From: Singulisphaera sp045290345
GTDB lineage: Bacteria; Planctomycetota; Planctomycetia; Isosphaerales; Isosphaeraceae
Assembly (NCBI RefSeq): GCF_045290345.1
Contig: NZ_CP155447.1
Coordinates: 9,486,001-9,550,000, forward strand
DNA: 64,000 nt
Direction of reading: 5' to 3'
Part shown: one piece after another, positions 16,634 to 26,017 of the stretch
Layout of the letters: each line of letters opens with the position of its first letter
Position numbering within the stretch: the first letter of the stretch is position 1
Position numbers and translations under genes: made by a program
The notes under the pieces: generated by a model
Seen by the model: only the letters and a program-made list of their open reading frames with translations
What the model was told of the DNA's origin: nothing
Database searches by the model: none

Positions 16634-17743
16634 TCAATCACTCTCCGCCGCGAACACAGCCTCGCTGGGCCTCCTACGCCGTCTCCGCACCGCGAAGACG
16701 GAAGCGGCAGCACCTGCGGCCCACAAAACCAGAGTCGCCGGCTCAGGTACTGGCGTGGCCCCCAACTCCATCGCGGCAGTTTCCTTGGGCACGTAACCTT
16801 GCTGACAAAGCAAACAATGGCTCGACAACCTGTCGGGTGACGTGGCAAGATCGAGCGTCTCGGCCCCTACCATCAGCGCGGAGCTGGAGTGTTTCTGGCC
16901 AAGATGCGCCAGAATGTTTGTGGTGGCCTCCGGGCTAAATTTTGTACTCGGCGAAGTCAGCATATCCCAGTTGGCTGCTGCGGCATCGAGATACGTTCCC
17001 GTCTGGTCGTGGTGAGCAGCAACGCCAAAGGCGTGCATCAGCTCATGGGCAATGTTGTGGGCGTCTGCCCACGCGAGTTGATCCACGGTTTCAGCGAAGC
17101 TCAACTTGTCGATAAAACTAAAACCACTCCCTCCAATCTCGGTAATCCCAATCGCGTTGGGAGTCGGACCATAGGATGCGCCGGAGACAACGCTCAACGT
17201 GTGCGCCGACTGGTCGCCAGGATCGAGCGAGAGGTTCACGTTGATCCCGCTGTTGAGGAAGGTCTGCTCGACGTTCTTCAAGACGTTGGTCGCGAAGTCA
17301 GACTGCTGCTGGGGCGTGGGCACACCGCCGAAGACCTTAGTGACCGCCGGGCTCTCGTACCAGGGCTGGATCGTTCCACTGGTCATCATCGCTGCCCCGG
17401 TGTAGTTTCCGGTTCCGAAGTTCAGGAAGGCATCGACGGGTTCCGACGAAGCGGATGGAGCCGGCACAGGGGCGGGAGGTGAGTACGAGAAAGCTGGCGC
17501 CGCGGAGGAATTCACGGCAACCGGAACATTTGGTACCGCGCTGACTGCGGCAGGAGCTCGATCGGGCGGGGCAGGCTCAACACTCCTCGCGTAGGTCGGC
17601 GTCCCAACCACACTTCCGCTGGCTTGCGACCAGAACGTCCAGGCCCCCGACTTGCTCACCGCGGTAATCGGGTCGGCGAGGGTCACGGTTCCCAGGGCCC
17701 CCCACACCAGAATGCCCAGGGAAACCGCCTTGCGCAAGGACAT
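16634..17743 (-). CDS. PEP-CTERM sorted zinc metalloprotease-like protein
   Basis: 369 aa. The ATG at 17743 is preceded by AGGAGG (minus strand), a very good site. Order: signal peptide (residues 1-23, ending TLADP), a Pro/Ala/Ser-rich linker (about 50-100), a catalytic domain (about 105-310), and a C-terminal PEP-CTERM anchor (VPEPATLVLWAAGAAASVFA followed by RRRRRR). The zinc motif is HELMHAFG at 233-240. The likely third ligand H244 is eleven residues after the first His, where the standard metzincin HExxHxxGxxH needs ten, so this is a variant site. It resembles a family of PEP-CTERM metalloproteases annotated in planctomycetes (recalled). It would be exported and then processed by an exosortase; no exosortase gene is in the window. 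Confidence 0.85.
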   Translation of the reverse strand: MSLRKAVSLGILVWGALGTVTLADPITAVSKSGAWTFWSQASGSVVGTPTYARSVEPAPPDRAPAAVSAVPNVPVAVNSSAAPAFSYSPPAPVPAPSASSEPVDAFLNFGTGNYTGAAMMTSGTIQPWYESPAVTKVFGGVPTPQQQSDFATNVLKNVEQTFLNSGINVNLSLDPGDQSAHTLSVVSGASYGPTPNAIGITEIGGSGFSFIDKLSFAETVDQLAWADAHNIAHELMHAFGVAAHHDQTGTYLDAAAANWDMLTSPSTKFSPEATTNILAHLGQKHSSSALMVGAETLDLATSPDRLSSHCLLCQQGYVPKETAAMELGATPVPEPATLVLWAAGAAASVFAVRRRRRRPSEAVFAAESD

Positions 17744-19162
17744 TGTTGAACCTCCTGTTCGTTGGCTGGACAAACGTTATCAAGGTGAATCTCTAAGCTC
17801 GACCCTCGACTCCACACGCAAGGCTCAACGGCACTCCCTCGAGAGAATCGCGAGGAAGCGCACGGATCGTCGGCAATCCATTGGAACGGAACGTCAGGAC
17901 GAGGAGAGAGCGGGATCGCTCAGTTTGTGGCTGACGTCGAGCCAAGTGGGGAGTTCCTCGCGGGGGTCATCGCATTCGCGGCTCTTGGCCTGCACAACCG
18001 TGGAATGCTCAAAACGGAATGGCCCAGATACAGTTCCATTCGTGGAGTCGACTCGAGAAGCGACACTCGATCATTCGCTGGATCGAGAAAGTTGTCGTCC
18101 AAGAGTCCGCCCCCGGGGCGGGATTGCCACAAATTGAGCATCAAGTCGCTTCCGTTGAACCGTATTATTGACTTGCCAACTCACAGAACGCAATCGCAAG
18201 AACACGACGCTTTCCGGCGAAAAGCTCATAATCACATCCGCTCAACTGAATCAAATTCCGCAAGACTCACCTCTCTCGCAAACGCCCCAAATCTCCGATT
18301 AATATCTGCATTCGAAAGCATGATGAGAGAACCAAAGGTCTCCTGGTAGACCGCGCGGCCCGGGCTCTGATCACGCAGAAATCGATTCACCGATCGACCC
18401 TGTTTTCATCTCAAACCAGGTTCGAAGGCCGTCTCAAAGTCGAGTGCCGAAGCCGGCGGAACGGTTCCCCAAAGCGGGCCAGAATTCTCATAATCGCTTT
18501 TTATCGCCTGTTACACCAGAACGCTACCCCTAACTAAGCGTTCTTGGTTCACGGCTCTGTAACGCGATTCCTCGACCTCAACGTGAAATCGCTTCCAGGA
18601 TGAGAGCAGGCGAACGCTAGCCTGAGTCCCGGAAGGCTTGAGACTCACGGAAATCCAACGATTTCCCATGCTAACCGACTCACGGTTTCTTTATCCATCA
18701 AATTTAATCGACTAATAAGCAATAATCGCTGCCAAGTTTACATGGAATTTACATATATCGTCTCCACAGTCATCTACAGCTCATTGTTTATTGCTACAAA
18801 AATCTTGCCACGATTTTAGAAACACAGCGAAGAGGCCGAACTGACCCGCCCCAAGGTCGTCGACGCCTCTCAACGCATGGATGCTTGTTCCCAATATCCA
18901 TTCCCGAAAAACGTGTCGAACTGGTGAGATTACGTGTCCCGTCGCTCGTTCAATGCCGTAGATTCAATACGATGGGAATCAAGCTCAGCCAATTTTCCCT
19001 CATGAGCGTGGAAGTAGGGCATTTCTTCCGCAGATTTCGATCGAAGCCATTTGACTAAGCAAATGATAATCGGTGGGCATGGTGCCCCCGGAATGGCAGA
19101 AAGTGCGATACGTGGCGGCTCGCCCAGTCTGCGGCGATCCGAATCGCTCGGAGGTCGTCTTG
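17744..19162. other. 1.4-kb region without a supported gene
   Basis: Only short frames with biased composition are present. 18700-18830 is markedly AT-rich and could hold promoters. A small hairpin, AGAACGCT at 18518-18525 with AGCGTTCT at 18537-18544, is the only structure noted. No family match or repeat of a known type was seen. Confidence 0.4.
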
Positions 19163-19966
19163 ATGGCGAAATCCATATCCGCATCGGTCGGCGAAGGTGG
19201 GAGCAATCGCTCCGCCGACGTAAAAACGATCCAGGAATTGCTCAATCAGATTCCGACGTCCAAAGGAGGGCCTCAGCCGCTCCTGGCCGTCGATGGAATT
19301 GTCGGGCCAAAGACCATCGCAGCGATTCGAAACTTCCAGAAGTTTCATTTCGGATGGAGCGATGGACGAGTCGACACGAACAATGTCACCATTGCCAAGC
19401 TCAACGAGCTCACAGCCGGCCCTCCTGCCCCTCCCCATCCGCCGGTTCGCTTCGAAGAATCCAAAGTTAACAATGGATTCGATGCGAAGGTCAATCCGCC
19501 CTGGCAGATGGTCCCGGTAGCAGGCTTCAAGATCGTCAAGGTGACGAACACGAATGGCGTGACGTTTTCATGCAAAAATCCGGCCGTTGCCTCCGTGGTT
19601 CAGATCAGCCCCAACCTGATCCAGATTGGGGGTCTTTCACACGCGACGACCCTGATCCAGGCGAAGGATGCCAGTGGCAACGTGCTGGGCACTTTGGAGG
19701 TGGCGGTAAAGAATAAGAAGACAATCGTAACCTCATTCTTTTATGTGGAGGATTCGGCCAAGCCGATTAAACACAAGACCACGCGAAATCTTGGTGATGA
19801 AGTCAATCTGACGAAGCTCGTGAATAACATCTACGAGCCGCAAGTGAACATCGAGTTCAAAATTCGAGCGGCCAGCCGTTGCCGCTCGACAAAGACCTGG
19901 GCAACGTGGTTCGCTGGGCCCTGGCGATTCCCGGGGTTCCCGTCAGTGAAGACGAATGGAACCTGA
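19163..19966 (+). CDS. Peptidoglycan-binding domain protein, 5' part of a frameshifted metalloprotease gene
   Basis: Start ATG 19163 with GGAGG at 19151-19155. Residues about 5-85 form a PG_binding_1 domain (SADVKTIQELLNQI, LAVDGIVGPKTIAAIRNFQK), which binds cell-wall glycans. A linker and beta-rich domain follow (GVTFSCKNPAVASVVQISPN). After residue about 231 (NIEFK, near 19858) the frame changes: the remaining residues to 19966 look random, while the next frame continues naturally as NSSGQPLPLDKDLGNVVRWA. One missing base within the AAAA at 19859-19862 explains this. The intact protein would be about 365 aa and run to 20259. Treat this entry and the next as one gene. Confidence 0.8.
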   Translation: MAKSISASVGEGGSNRSADVKTIQELLNQIPTSKGGPQPLLAVDGIVGPKTIAAIRNFQKFHFGWSDGRVDTNNVTIAKLNELTAGPPAPPHPPVRFEESKVNNGFDAKVNPPWQMVPVAGFKIVKVTNTNGVTFSCKNPAVASVVQISPNLIQIGGLSHATTLIQAKDASGNVLGTLEVAVKNKKTIVTSFFYVEDSAKPIKHKTTRNLGDEVNLTKLVNNIYEPQVNIEFKIRAASRCRSTKTWATWFAGPWRFPGFPSVKTNGT

Positions 19967-20259
19967 TCAAGGCCAAGCGTGATCCCGGGGCCGATTTCAA
20001 CGTCTTCTTCGTCTGGGAATACGAGCAGGACGCCAGCCCGAACGTCGACGATACGGAAGCGGGTACGATCGATTCGGATAAGATGACGATCCTCGAGGAT
20101 AACCTGACTGACATTACCGCCGAGGAAGTCCTCGCTCATGAGGCTGGCCATTTTCTCAAGGTCCACGATCACTCGACAGACTCGGATGATTTGATGGTCG
20201 GCGCGGGGAAGAGCAAATTGAAGATTCCCAAGGCCCATGCCAATGTCATGAACCCATAG
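19861..20259 (+). CDS. Zinc metalloprotease domain, 3' part of the same frameshifted gene
   Basis: This frame continues the peptidoglycan-binding gene after the apparent single-base deletion near 19860. It encodes about 132 residues with FNVFFVWEYEQD, a conserved EEVLAHEAGHFLKVHDHS segment holding the HEAGH zinc motif and a third His, and ends KAHANVMNP. This fits a matrixin/M10-like or ImmA-like zinc peptidase (family uncertain). The first in-frame start (TTG 19879) has no ribosome binding site, so independent translation is unlikely. The HEAT-repeat gene follows 15 bases after the stop. With the peptidoglycan-binding N-terminus, the whole protein may act on cell-wall-associated targets (inference). 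Confidence 0.75.
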   Translation, partial: NSSGQPLPLDKDLGNVVRWALAIPGVPVSEDEWNLIKAKRDPGADFNVFFVWEYEQDASPNVDDTEAGTIDSDKMTILEDNLTDITAEEVLAHEAGHFLKVHDHSTDSDDLMVGAGKSKLKIPKAHANVMNP

Positions 20260-20274
20260 CAGGAGGCATGGTCC

Positions 20275-21228
20275 ATGGGCAAAGCGTGCCGCTGCGCCAC
20301 GATGATGTTCGTTGCGGTGACAGCGATCGACGGGGGGACCGCCCCATCCTGGAGGTCTGACGCGATGGCAACCGAATCCAACGAGTCGGGACAGGCTCAA
20401 GTGATCGCCGCCCAGGTCAACAAGGCCTTCGACGCGGCGCGACGGGGAGATTTTGCTCCCCTGACTGAATTGCAGGAAGTGGGGCCCGCGATCGTGCCGG
20501 CCCTTGCTCTGTACCTGGACGACCCCGATGAATCCATCAGGCGTGAAGTCGTTATCCTGCTGAAAGTGGTCGGCGGAACGGCTGCGCTCCCCCTTCTGGA
20601 GCGGGCCTTGAACGACGCTTCGGCCGACATCAAGGAACGGGCCGCGACGAGCCTCTACGAGCGCGACGATCTTTCCACGATGGCGGCGAGAACCACGTTG
20701 AGAGCCGCACTTTGCAAAAGTGTGCAACACGGTAATCCCTCGGCCGCCGCCTTGCTTCTGCTCGCCTATTTTCCCGACAAGGAGGTCGAGAAAGTCCTTC
20801 AAGCCGAACAGGCCCAGCCGGCCGGCGAGACCGTCGAATTGGAAACGGCCCCGACCCCCGTTCCAAGGTCACTCCCCGCCACGGTCGCCCTCTCGCGGAT
20901 CGGGGCCCCTGGGGCAAGGAAGGACCTCCTCGGAATCATTCATCGAGGCAAGCTCGATGAACTCCGATTTCTCCTGGCAATCCTCCGCGAGATCGATGCT
21001 CCCGAGGTCCTGCACGAATTGAAATCGACCCTCGACGACCAAAGAGAAACCGGAAGCGGTGCGCCGATCGGAGTCGAACAGCGACGTCGACTCTGCGACG
21101 ATGCCGTCGACGCCTTCGTCCGTCGGCTGACGCTGAGAATGGACTTCGACCTCTCCGAAGCCAGACGCTACACGCAGGCTGAGATCGGAAAAGTTCGAGA
21201 CGCGATCAATTCATCGATTCCCCATTAA
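20275..21228 (+). CDS. HEAT-repeat protein
   Basis: 317 aa. ATG 20275, with AGGAGG at 20261-20266 upstream; ATG 20268 is out of frame. After a weakly hydrophobic N-terminus come alpha-helical repeats: GPAIVPALALYLDDPDESIR, then REVVILLKVVGGTAALPLLE and RALNDASADIKERAATSLYE, characteristic of HEAT/PBS-type repeats that bind other proteins. A second helical block (PATVALSRIGAPGARKDLLG to LDDQRE) and a charged C-terminus follow. It lies 15 bases after the metalloprotease gene and is probably co-transcribed, so it could be a partner or regulator of that protease (inference). No enzymatic motif is seen. Confidence 0.75.
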   Translation: MGKACRCATMMFVAVTAIDGGTAPSWRSDAMATESNESGQAQVIAAQVNKAFDAARRGDFAPLTELQEVGPAIVPALALYLDDPDESIRREVVILLKVVGGTAALPLLERALNDASADIKERAATSLYERDDLSTMAARTTLRAALCKSVQHGNPSAAALLLLAYFPDKEVEKVLQAEQAQPAGETVELETAPTPVPRSLPATVALSRIGAPGARKDLLGIIHRGKLDELRFLLAILREIDAPEVLHELKSTLDDQRETGSGAPIGVEQRRRLCDDAVDAFVRRLTLRMDFDLSEARRYTQAEIGKVRDAINSSIPH

Positions 21229-21326
21229 GAGATACGTGCTTGAGCGATCGATTTGTCATGCGTCGCCGAACCCGTTTCTCCCTACGTCAACGCGATCGGC
21301 CATGGCATTTACTCCGGCCTAATCAT

Positions 21327-21410
21327 TCCCGTAGGGTGGGCTCGGCCCACCATCTTAACCTCCGCGTTGGCAAAGAGATAGGGATGGTGGGCCGTGCCCA
21401 CCCTACGGGA
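21327..21410. repeat. 27-bp inverted repeat (palindromic interspersed element)
   Basis: 21327-21353 (TCCCGTAGGGTGGGCTCGGC...) and 21384-21410 are reverse complements with one mismatch and a 30-base spacer. The GTAGGGTGGGC/CGGCCCACC core is a type of palindrome that I recall being dispersed in many bacterial genomes. It lies about 100 bases after the HEAT-repeat gene. The remainder of 21229-21689 has no supported gene. Confidence 0.6.
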
Positions 21411-21689
21411 AAAATCGGATTCTGGCCGCTGATTAATCATAAATTGTTGACAAGCTAACAACAGGTAATACAGAGATCCAAAATCTTGCTTGCATCGACT
21501 TTCGGGTGCCATTGACTTGGGCAATGGCACGCGGAAGCCGGCGCGACGGAGTCACCGGAATCGTGACCTGGTGCCCGGATCTAGGCGCAACCCGATTCCC
21601 TTTGCCGGCAGGCTGAACTCGCTACCGGACGGTCTTTATCCTTTCACGATATCGAGGCAACGGATTCGTCGCCTCGTGGCGCGACCACT

Positions 21690-22924
21690 TCAAAGCCCAC
21701 CCAGGTCGACCGCAACGATCCGAACGCTCTTTTGCAGGCCGAGCTGTTCCACGATCTCCGGCGTCGCCGGCAATCGGAGCGAGGTGAGAGGCGCAACGCT
21801 GAGGCCCGACAGCGAAGCGAACGGTACGGGCTTCGACGCTTCCGCACCTGCAATCGCCAACCCACTGACGATCAGCGGCGAACCGTTATCGACTCGAATG
21901 GTATACGTCTCTTTCCCTTTGGACTTCGGCCCCTTGATCAACTGCGCACGAACGACCTTACCCAACAATCCCGACGACATCGCGTCGATCACCTCGGCCG
22001 CTTCAACTTCGATGGCGTCCTGGTCCCCCTCGAGCGACCCCACGGTGATTGCCAACGAACCGAGCGAATTCCAGCGTCGCCCGCTCGCCTCCGACTTGGC
22101 GAAAGCGACGTTCACCTTGGCCGCTTCGATCGTCAAGCGGCACGCCAAGGCGGGGCCGTGAGGTGACGTCGGGATTCCGCGTTCGGGCTTGAGGCCGAGT
22201 ACGAGATGCTTTTGAAGCAGAGCCTCCATTGCGGCCACGAGTGAGCCGGCATCGGAATCCTTTTGCTCTGCCTCCCAGTAGAGGTGACCGGAGTCGGGAG
22301 TCCCGAGCGCAACCCCCTCATCACTGAGGTTCAAGACGAACTGCTTCGCAAGCGCTAGTTCCGCCGGATTCGCCCAGGCCCTTGAAAGCCGCGACACTTG
22401 TGGCCACTCGACTCCCCCCGCGACGTTCCAGAGAATGAGTTGGGCCACCGATTCCGGAGGATTCTCGGCACTCAAACGCTTCAGGACGAGCTCGGTCCTC
22501 ACTCCACGCTTGAGCTGGCCGATCTCACCCAGACGGAGCCTCTCACCTTTCAATGGCACATTCACCTGTTCATCATCACGTGGCCCATCGAGACTGATCG
22601 CAATCGTCGGTAAGTGCCGGGTCTCTTTCGGCTTGAGCGTCGTTTCGGGCGCCCGCTCCACGGGGGCCACCGAGCGGAATCCACCTCCACGCCCGCCCAT
22701 CCCCATGCCCATGCCGCCGCCCCCCATCCCCATGCCGCCTCGGCCCATGCTCATGCCCACGCCCATGCCCATGCCGCCGCCCATCATCCCGGACATCAGC
22801 GTTGTCTGATCCCAGCTATCGCGTTCGCCCACCATCGACATGATCAGCCTGCCGACCATCATCATTCCCATGGATGCCGGTAGCGTTCCTCCCCCCATCA
22901 TCCCGCCGCTCGCCCCCATCCCCC
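21690..22924 (-). CDS. Gly/Met-rich exported protein, 3' part of a frameshifted gene
   Basis: The C-terminal ~410 residues of the protein begun at 23427. After the GMGMG-rich region this frame gives MSMVGERDSWDQTTLMSGMM, another GMGMGG block, then about 320 ordered residues (HLPTIAISLDGPRDDEQVNV, VAQLILWNVAGGVEWPQVSR, LSRAWANPAELALAKQFVLN) ending LGLQKSVRIVAVDLGGL. It joins the 5' part if one G is removed from the G5 run at 22920-22924. Upstream of that run this frame reads as Trp/Ala-rich nonsense, so the continuous protein is the frame-corrected one of about 580 aa. No family is recognised. Probably periplasmic. Confidence 0.7.
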
Positions 22925-23427
22925 ATGCCCATGCCGCCACCACCCATCCCCATGCCGCCACCCATTCCCATCCCCATCCCCATGCCGCCACCGCCCATTC
23001 CCATGCCTCCTCCTCCCCCGCGGCCACCACGGCCCCCGCGGCCTCCTCCGCCGAAACCAGCGAATTGACCGGTGAGCCCCGACGCGACCAGGCCGGGTGG
23101 CAGAATCACCCGGAGCTTTTGCTTGGTGCGGTTGGACAAGGAGAGGATCATCCGCCCGTCGCCTGTTCCCTCGGCCGTGACAGCGAGTTGGCGGGAACGA
23201 AGCCCTTCGAGAACGTCGATCGATTCGGCTTTCGCGACGTCGTCGTCTTGGGCAATCGCCGCTGAGCTTTGTGCATCGAGCTCCTCGGCCCCCGAGCGGG
23301 CTGCGGGAGCACTCTGACCGAGAGCCGCCACGCTCGGAGCGTCGGCCGCGACTGCAGGGACAGTGTTCAGCACGAGGCCCGAAATGGCCAGAGGCCCCAA
23401 AAAAAGCGCGCGGACGAGCGAGACCAT
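22816..23427 (-). CDS. Gly/Met-rich exported protein, 5' part of a frameshifted gene
   Basis: The start ATG at 23427 is preceded by AAGGAGA on the minus strand. The N-terminal signal peptide MVSLVRALFLGPLAISGLVL ends near AVAADAP. An Ala/Asp-rich segment, a short ordered domain (GDGRMILSLSNRTKQKLRVI followed by LPPGLVASG) and a low-complexity block of GRGG, GGGM and GMGM repeats follow. From about 22922 the frame changes (GDGGERRDDGG and onward is not native). The ordered part resembles sequences that modulate beta-sandwich 'translated as secreted' proteins in planctomycetes, but I cannot name a family. The Gly/Met-rich linker is coded by C-rich tracts prone to sequencing error and slippage. 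Confidence 0.7.
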   Translation of the reverse strand: MVSLVRALFLGPLAISGLVLNTVPAVAADAPSVAALGQSAPAARSGAEELDAQSSAAIAQDDDVAKAESIDVLEGLRSRQLAVTAEGTGDGRMILSLSNRTKQKLRVILPPGLVASGLTGQFAGFGGGGRGGRGGRGGGGGMGMGGGGMGMGMGMGGGMGMGGGGMGMGDGGERRDDGGRNATGIHGNDDGRQADHVDGGRTR

Positions 23428-24277
23428 CGTCGTCTCCTTTTGCCGGGAAGAGATGGATGAGCACGACTTTCGAACGATCATCGAGCCACGTCTGCGATCC
23501 GCCAGCGGGGGCGATCGGACAGACAGAACGAACCCACGCGCAGCACTCTGCCGCGCTCAAGCCATCGAATCTGAGCAACTGATGGCGGATCGACGCTCAG
23601 CCACACGGGCGTCACGCCCTGGAGTGGCATTCACGTTTCAATCATGTCGTTATTCACCAATGCCGAACGACATTTGTCGGCTCGACTCGATTTCGCCCGA
23701 CATCTTTAATTGCGACAGTTCGAACGAAGATGGTCCCAAAAAATTCAGAATGGGTGACTTTGGCAGAACAATTTCGAACATGGCACCAGACGCCTCTGGT
23801 GGGCAGACGCAGGAAGAACAACACTTGGCTCACGGGAAATTCATCCGCATCACGCGAAAATGAACGAAACAGACAGCCGCCTGGACAACTTGCTGTTTAG
23901 GTTGCACAGCCACAAGCGGTCGTCGAACAACAGGAGTCATAGGGCGATCAACCCGGGAGAGCTAACCTCCTCTAGTCGCTACGTGACCACGCACAACAAA
24001 TTGTCCGAACTCCCCAAGTACAACACTTGCACGCTATTCAATTCGACAAACTTGCATGCCCGCACGACATCAAGCAATTAATCGTTAACTGCAAATACTA
24101 TATGTAATTTTGCCAAAATTTCGACATACGCATTTGTAACGGGTTCCGACGATCGAGGGGGCTGGCATCGGCGGGGCACTCACCGAGGAAATGGTGCTCC
24201 CAGAACCAGACGTGGTATCTCGGGAGGGCGATTGTTACAGTCCAGGAGGTGCCGACCTCATTCTCTCTGCTTGGACA
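23428..24277. other. 850-bp region without a supported gene
   Basis: Lower GC than the surrounding genes, notably 24080-24140. Short frames on the plus strand (for example about 23860-24081) have no ribosome binding site or family resemblance. Promoters for the divergently placed Gly/Met-rich gene and S10 peptidase gene must lie here. Confidence 0.4.
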
Positions 24278-25831
24278 ATGGAGTTCAAATTCACGATGCG
24301 ACCGTGGTCACTCTTGATGACAAGCGTATTGGCCATTCACCTCGCTGGATTCCCAGCATCGGCCGACGATACGAAGGAAACACCTAAGGCCGCTGAGAAG
24401 GGCAAAGCGGACGAGAAGGATGACGACAAGCTCATCGTCACTCAACATGAGACGAAAATTGGCGAGGAGTCGATCAAATACAGGGCAACCGCTGGGCTAA
24501 TGCCGCTCCACGACGCCTCGGACAAGGTCGAAGCCAGGATGTTCTTCGTCGCGTACACCGTCGACACCAAAGAGGATCAACCTCGTCGACCGCTCATGTT
24601 TGCATTCAACGGAGGACCAGGTTCATCATCGGTCTGGCTGCATCTTGGCGCACTTGGCCCGAAGTGTGTGGTCGTCCCTGTGGACCCGACGATTCCTCCG
24701 CCCCCGTACCGGTTGACCGAGAACGCCCAATCCTGGCTCGACAAGACCGACCTCGTGTTCATCGACCCCGTGGAGACGGGCTACAGCCGCGCGATCAAGC
24801 CGGAACTGAACAAGAAGTTCCATGGGCTCCAGGGAGATATCGCCTCGGTGAGTGAATTTATCAGGATGTACCTGACCCGTTACGAGCGATGGACGTCGCC
24901 CCTCTACCTCGTGGGGGAGAGCTACGGCACAACCCGCGCGGCGGGACTTGCCGGCCACCTCGCCGACAAAGGGATCGCCCTGAACGGAGTGATTTTGATC
25001 TCAACGGTCCTCGACTTCCAGACGATCGGGTTCGGACGAGCCAACGAATTGACTTATAGTCTCTTTGTCCCCTCGTTCGCCGCCACGGCCTGGTATCACA
25101 AGAAGCTACCCGCCGACCTCCAAGGTCTGGGCCTGCCTGAGCTCGTCACCGAGGTCACGAAGTGGGCCGAGGGCGACTACCTCGCCGCTTTGGGCAAAGG
25201 AGACCGGTTGCCGGACGAGGAACGGACGACCATGATCAAGCGACTGGCCCGTTACACGGGGCTGTCCGAGCGCTTCGTCGACCTGAACGACCTGCGCATT
25301 CCGCAACATCTCTTCAGCAAAGAATTACTGAGGGACGAGCGGAAATCGGTGGGCCGGTTCGATAGTCGTTATCTTGGGTTTGTGGGAAATGCCGGATCGC
25401 CGTCGCCTGAGTTCGATCCCAGCGAGGCCGCGGTGCGTCCCGCCTACACCGCCACGTTCAACCAGTACGTGCGTACCGAGTTGAACTTCAAAACGGATGC
25501 GCCTTACCACATCCTGGGCGGAGGTCAGATCGGGGCGTGGGATTGGGGCGCTCCCGGCATCGGCTACCCGGAAACGGGGAGTGCGTTGCGTGAGGCCATG
25601 GGTAAGAATCCTCACCTCAAGGTGCTGGTTGCCTCGGGATACCTCGACCTGGCGACCCCGTTCGCCGCGACCGACTACAGCCTGGCCCACCTGAAACTCG
25701 CGTCGGCGCTCCGCAAGAATGTTCAGGTTACAACTTATGAGGCGGGCCACATGATGTATCTTCACGGCCCTTCTCTGATCAAACTTAAGCGCGATGCGGC
25801 CCAGTTTATCGACGACTCCGACGGTCGATGA
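24278..25831 (+). CDS. Peptidase S10, serine carboxypeptidase-like, exported
   Basis: 517 aa from the ATG at 24278 (ATG 24296 is an alternative; a start at 24191 would add 29 residues ahead of the signal). Signal peptide about 1-28 (LLMTSVLAIHLAGFPASA), then a Lys/Glu-rich linker. The alpha/beta-hydrolase fold shows the oxyanion-hole segment FNGGPGSSSVW, nucleophile S215 in GESYG, D457 in SGYLDLATP and H491 in EAGHMM, the full S10 triad. S10 enzymes remove C-terminal residues from peptides at acidic pH. It is probably periplasmic or secreted and acts in nutrient peptide breakdown. Monocistronic, convergent with the alpha/beta hydrolase at 26018-27184. Confidence 0.93.
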   Translation: MEFKFTMRPWSLLMTSVLAIHLAGFPASADDTKETPKAAEKGKADEKDDDKLIVTQHETKIGEESIKYRATAGLMPLHDASDKVEARMFFVAYTVDTKEDQPRRPLMFAFNGGPGSSSVWLHLGALGPKCVVVPVDPTIPPPPYRLTENAQSWLDKTDLVFIDPVETGYSRAIKPELNKKFHGLQGDIASVSEFIRMYLTRYERWTSPLYLVGESYGTTRAAGLAGHLADKGIALNGVILISTVLDFQTIGFGRANELTYSLFVPSFAATAWYHKKLPADLQGLGLPELVTEVTKWAEGDYLAALGKGDRLPDEERTTMIKRLARYTGLSERFVDLNDLRIPQHLFSKELLRDERKSVGRFDSRYLGFVGNAGSPSPEFDPSEAAVRPAYTATFNQYVRTELNFKTDAPYHILGGGQIGAWDWGAPGIGYPETGSALREAMGKNPHLKVLVASGYLDLATPFAATDYSLAHLKLASALRKNVQVTTYEAGHMMYLHGPSLIKLKRDAAQFIDDSDGR

Positions 25832-25873
25832 GTCCCTACTCTTACATTTCATTCGGCGAAGTCAGTGCCGCGC

Positions 25874-25900
25874 CTCCTTGAGCCTGGTTGCTTCAAGGAG
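25874..25900. terminator. Weak hairpin between convergent genes
   Basis: CTCCTTGA at 25874-25881 pairs with TCAAGGAG at 25893-25900 around an 11-base loop, between the S10 peptidase stop (25831) and the hydrolase stop (26018). No T tract; a possible bidirectional terminator. Confidence 0.35.
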
Positions 25901-26017
25901 AGCCAGTGGACCGTCCTGACTCGATCCCAGATGGGTCGATGTCGGGACGGCCACCACGTGATTCCAGAGCCAACCCATGGCCTATCGCTGAGGATCGCGG
26001 CGCGGGAATCAGGTCGC

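Noticed and set aside
22898..23578. Long minus-strand frame in the Gly/Met-rich region (226 aa)
   Set aside because: It is Arg-rich, lacks a ribosome binding site, and lies in the wrong frame over a gene whose signal peptide and ordered part are in other frames; a composition artefact of GC-rich repeats.
23860..24081. Short plus-strand frame (73 aa) upstream of the S10 peptidase
   Set aside because: No ribosome binding site, polar low-information sequence, no family match.
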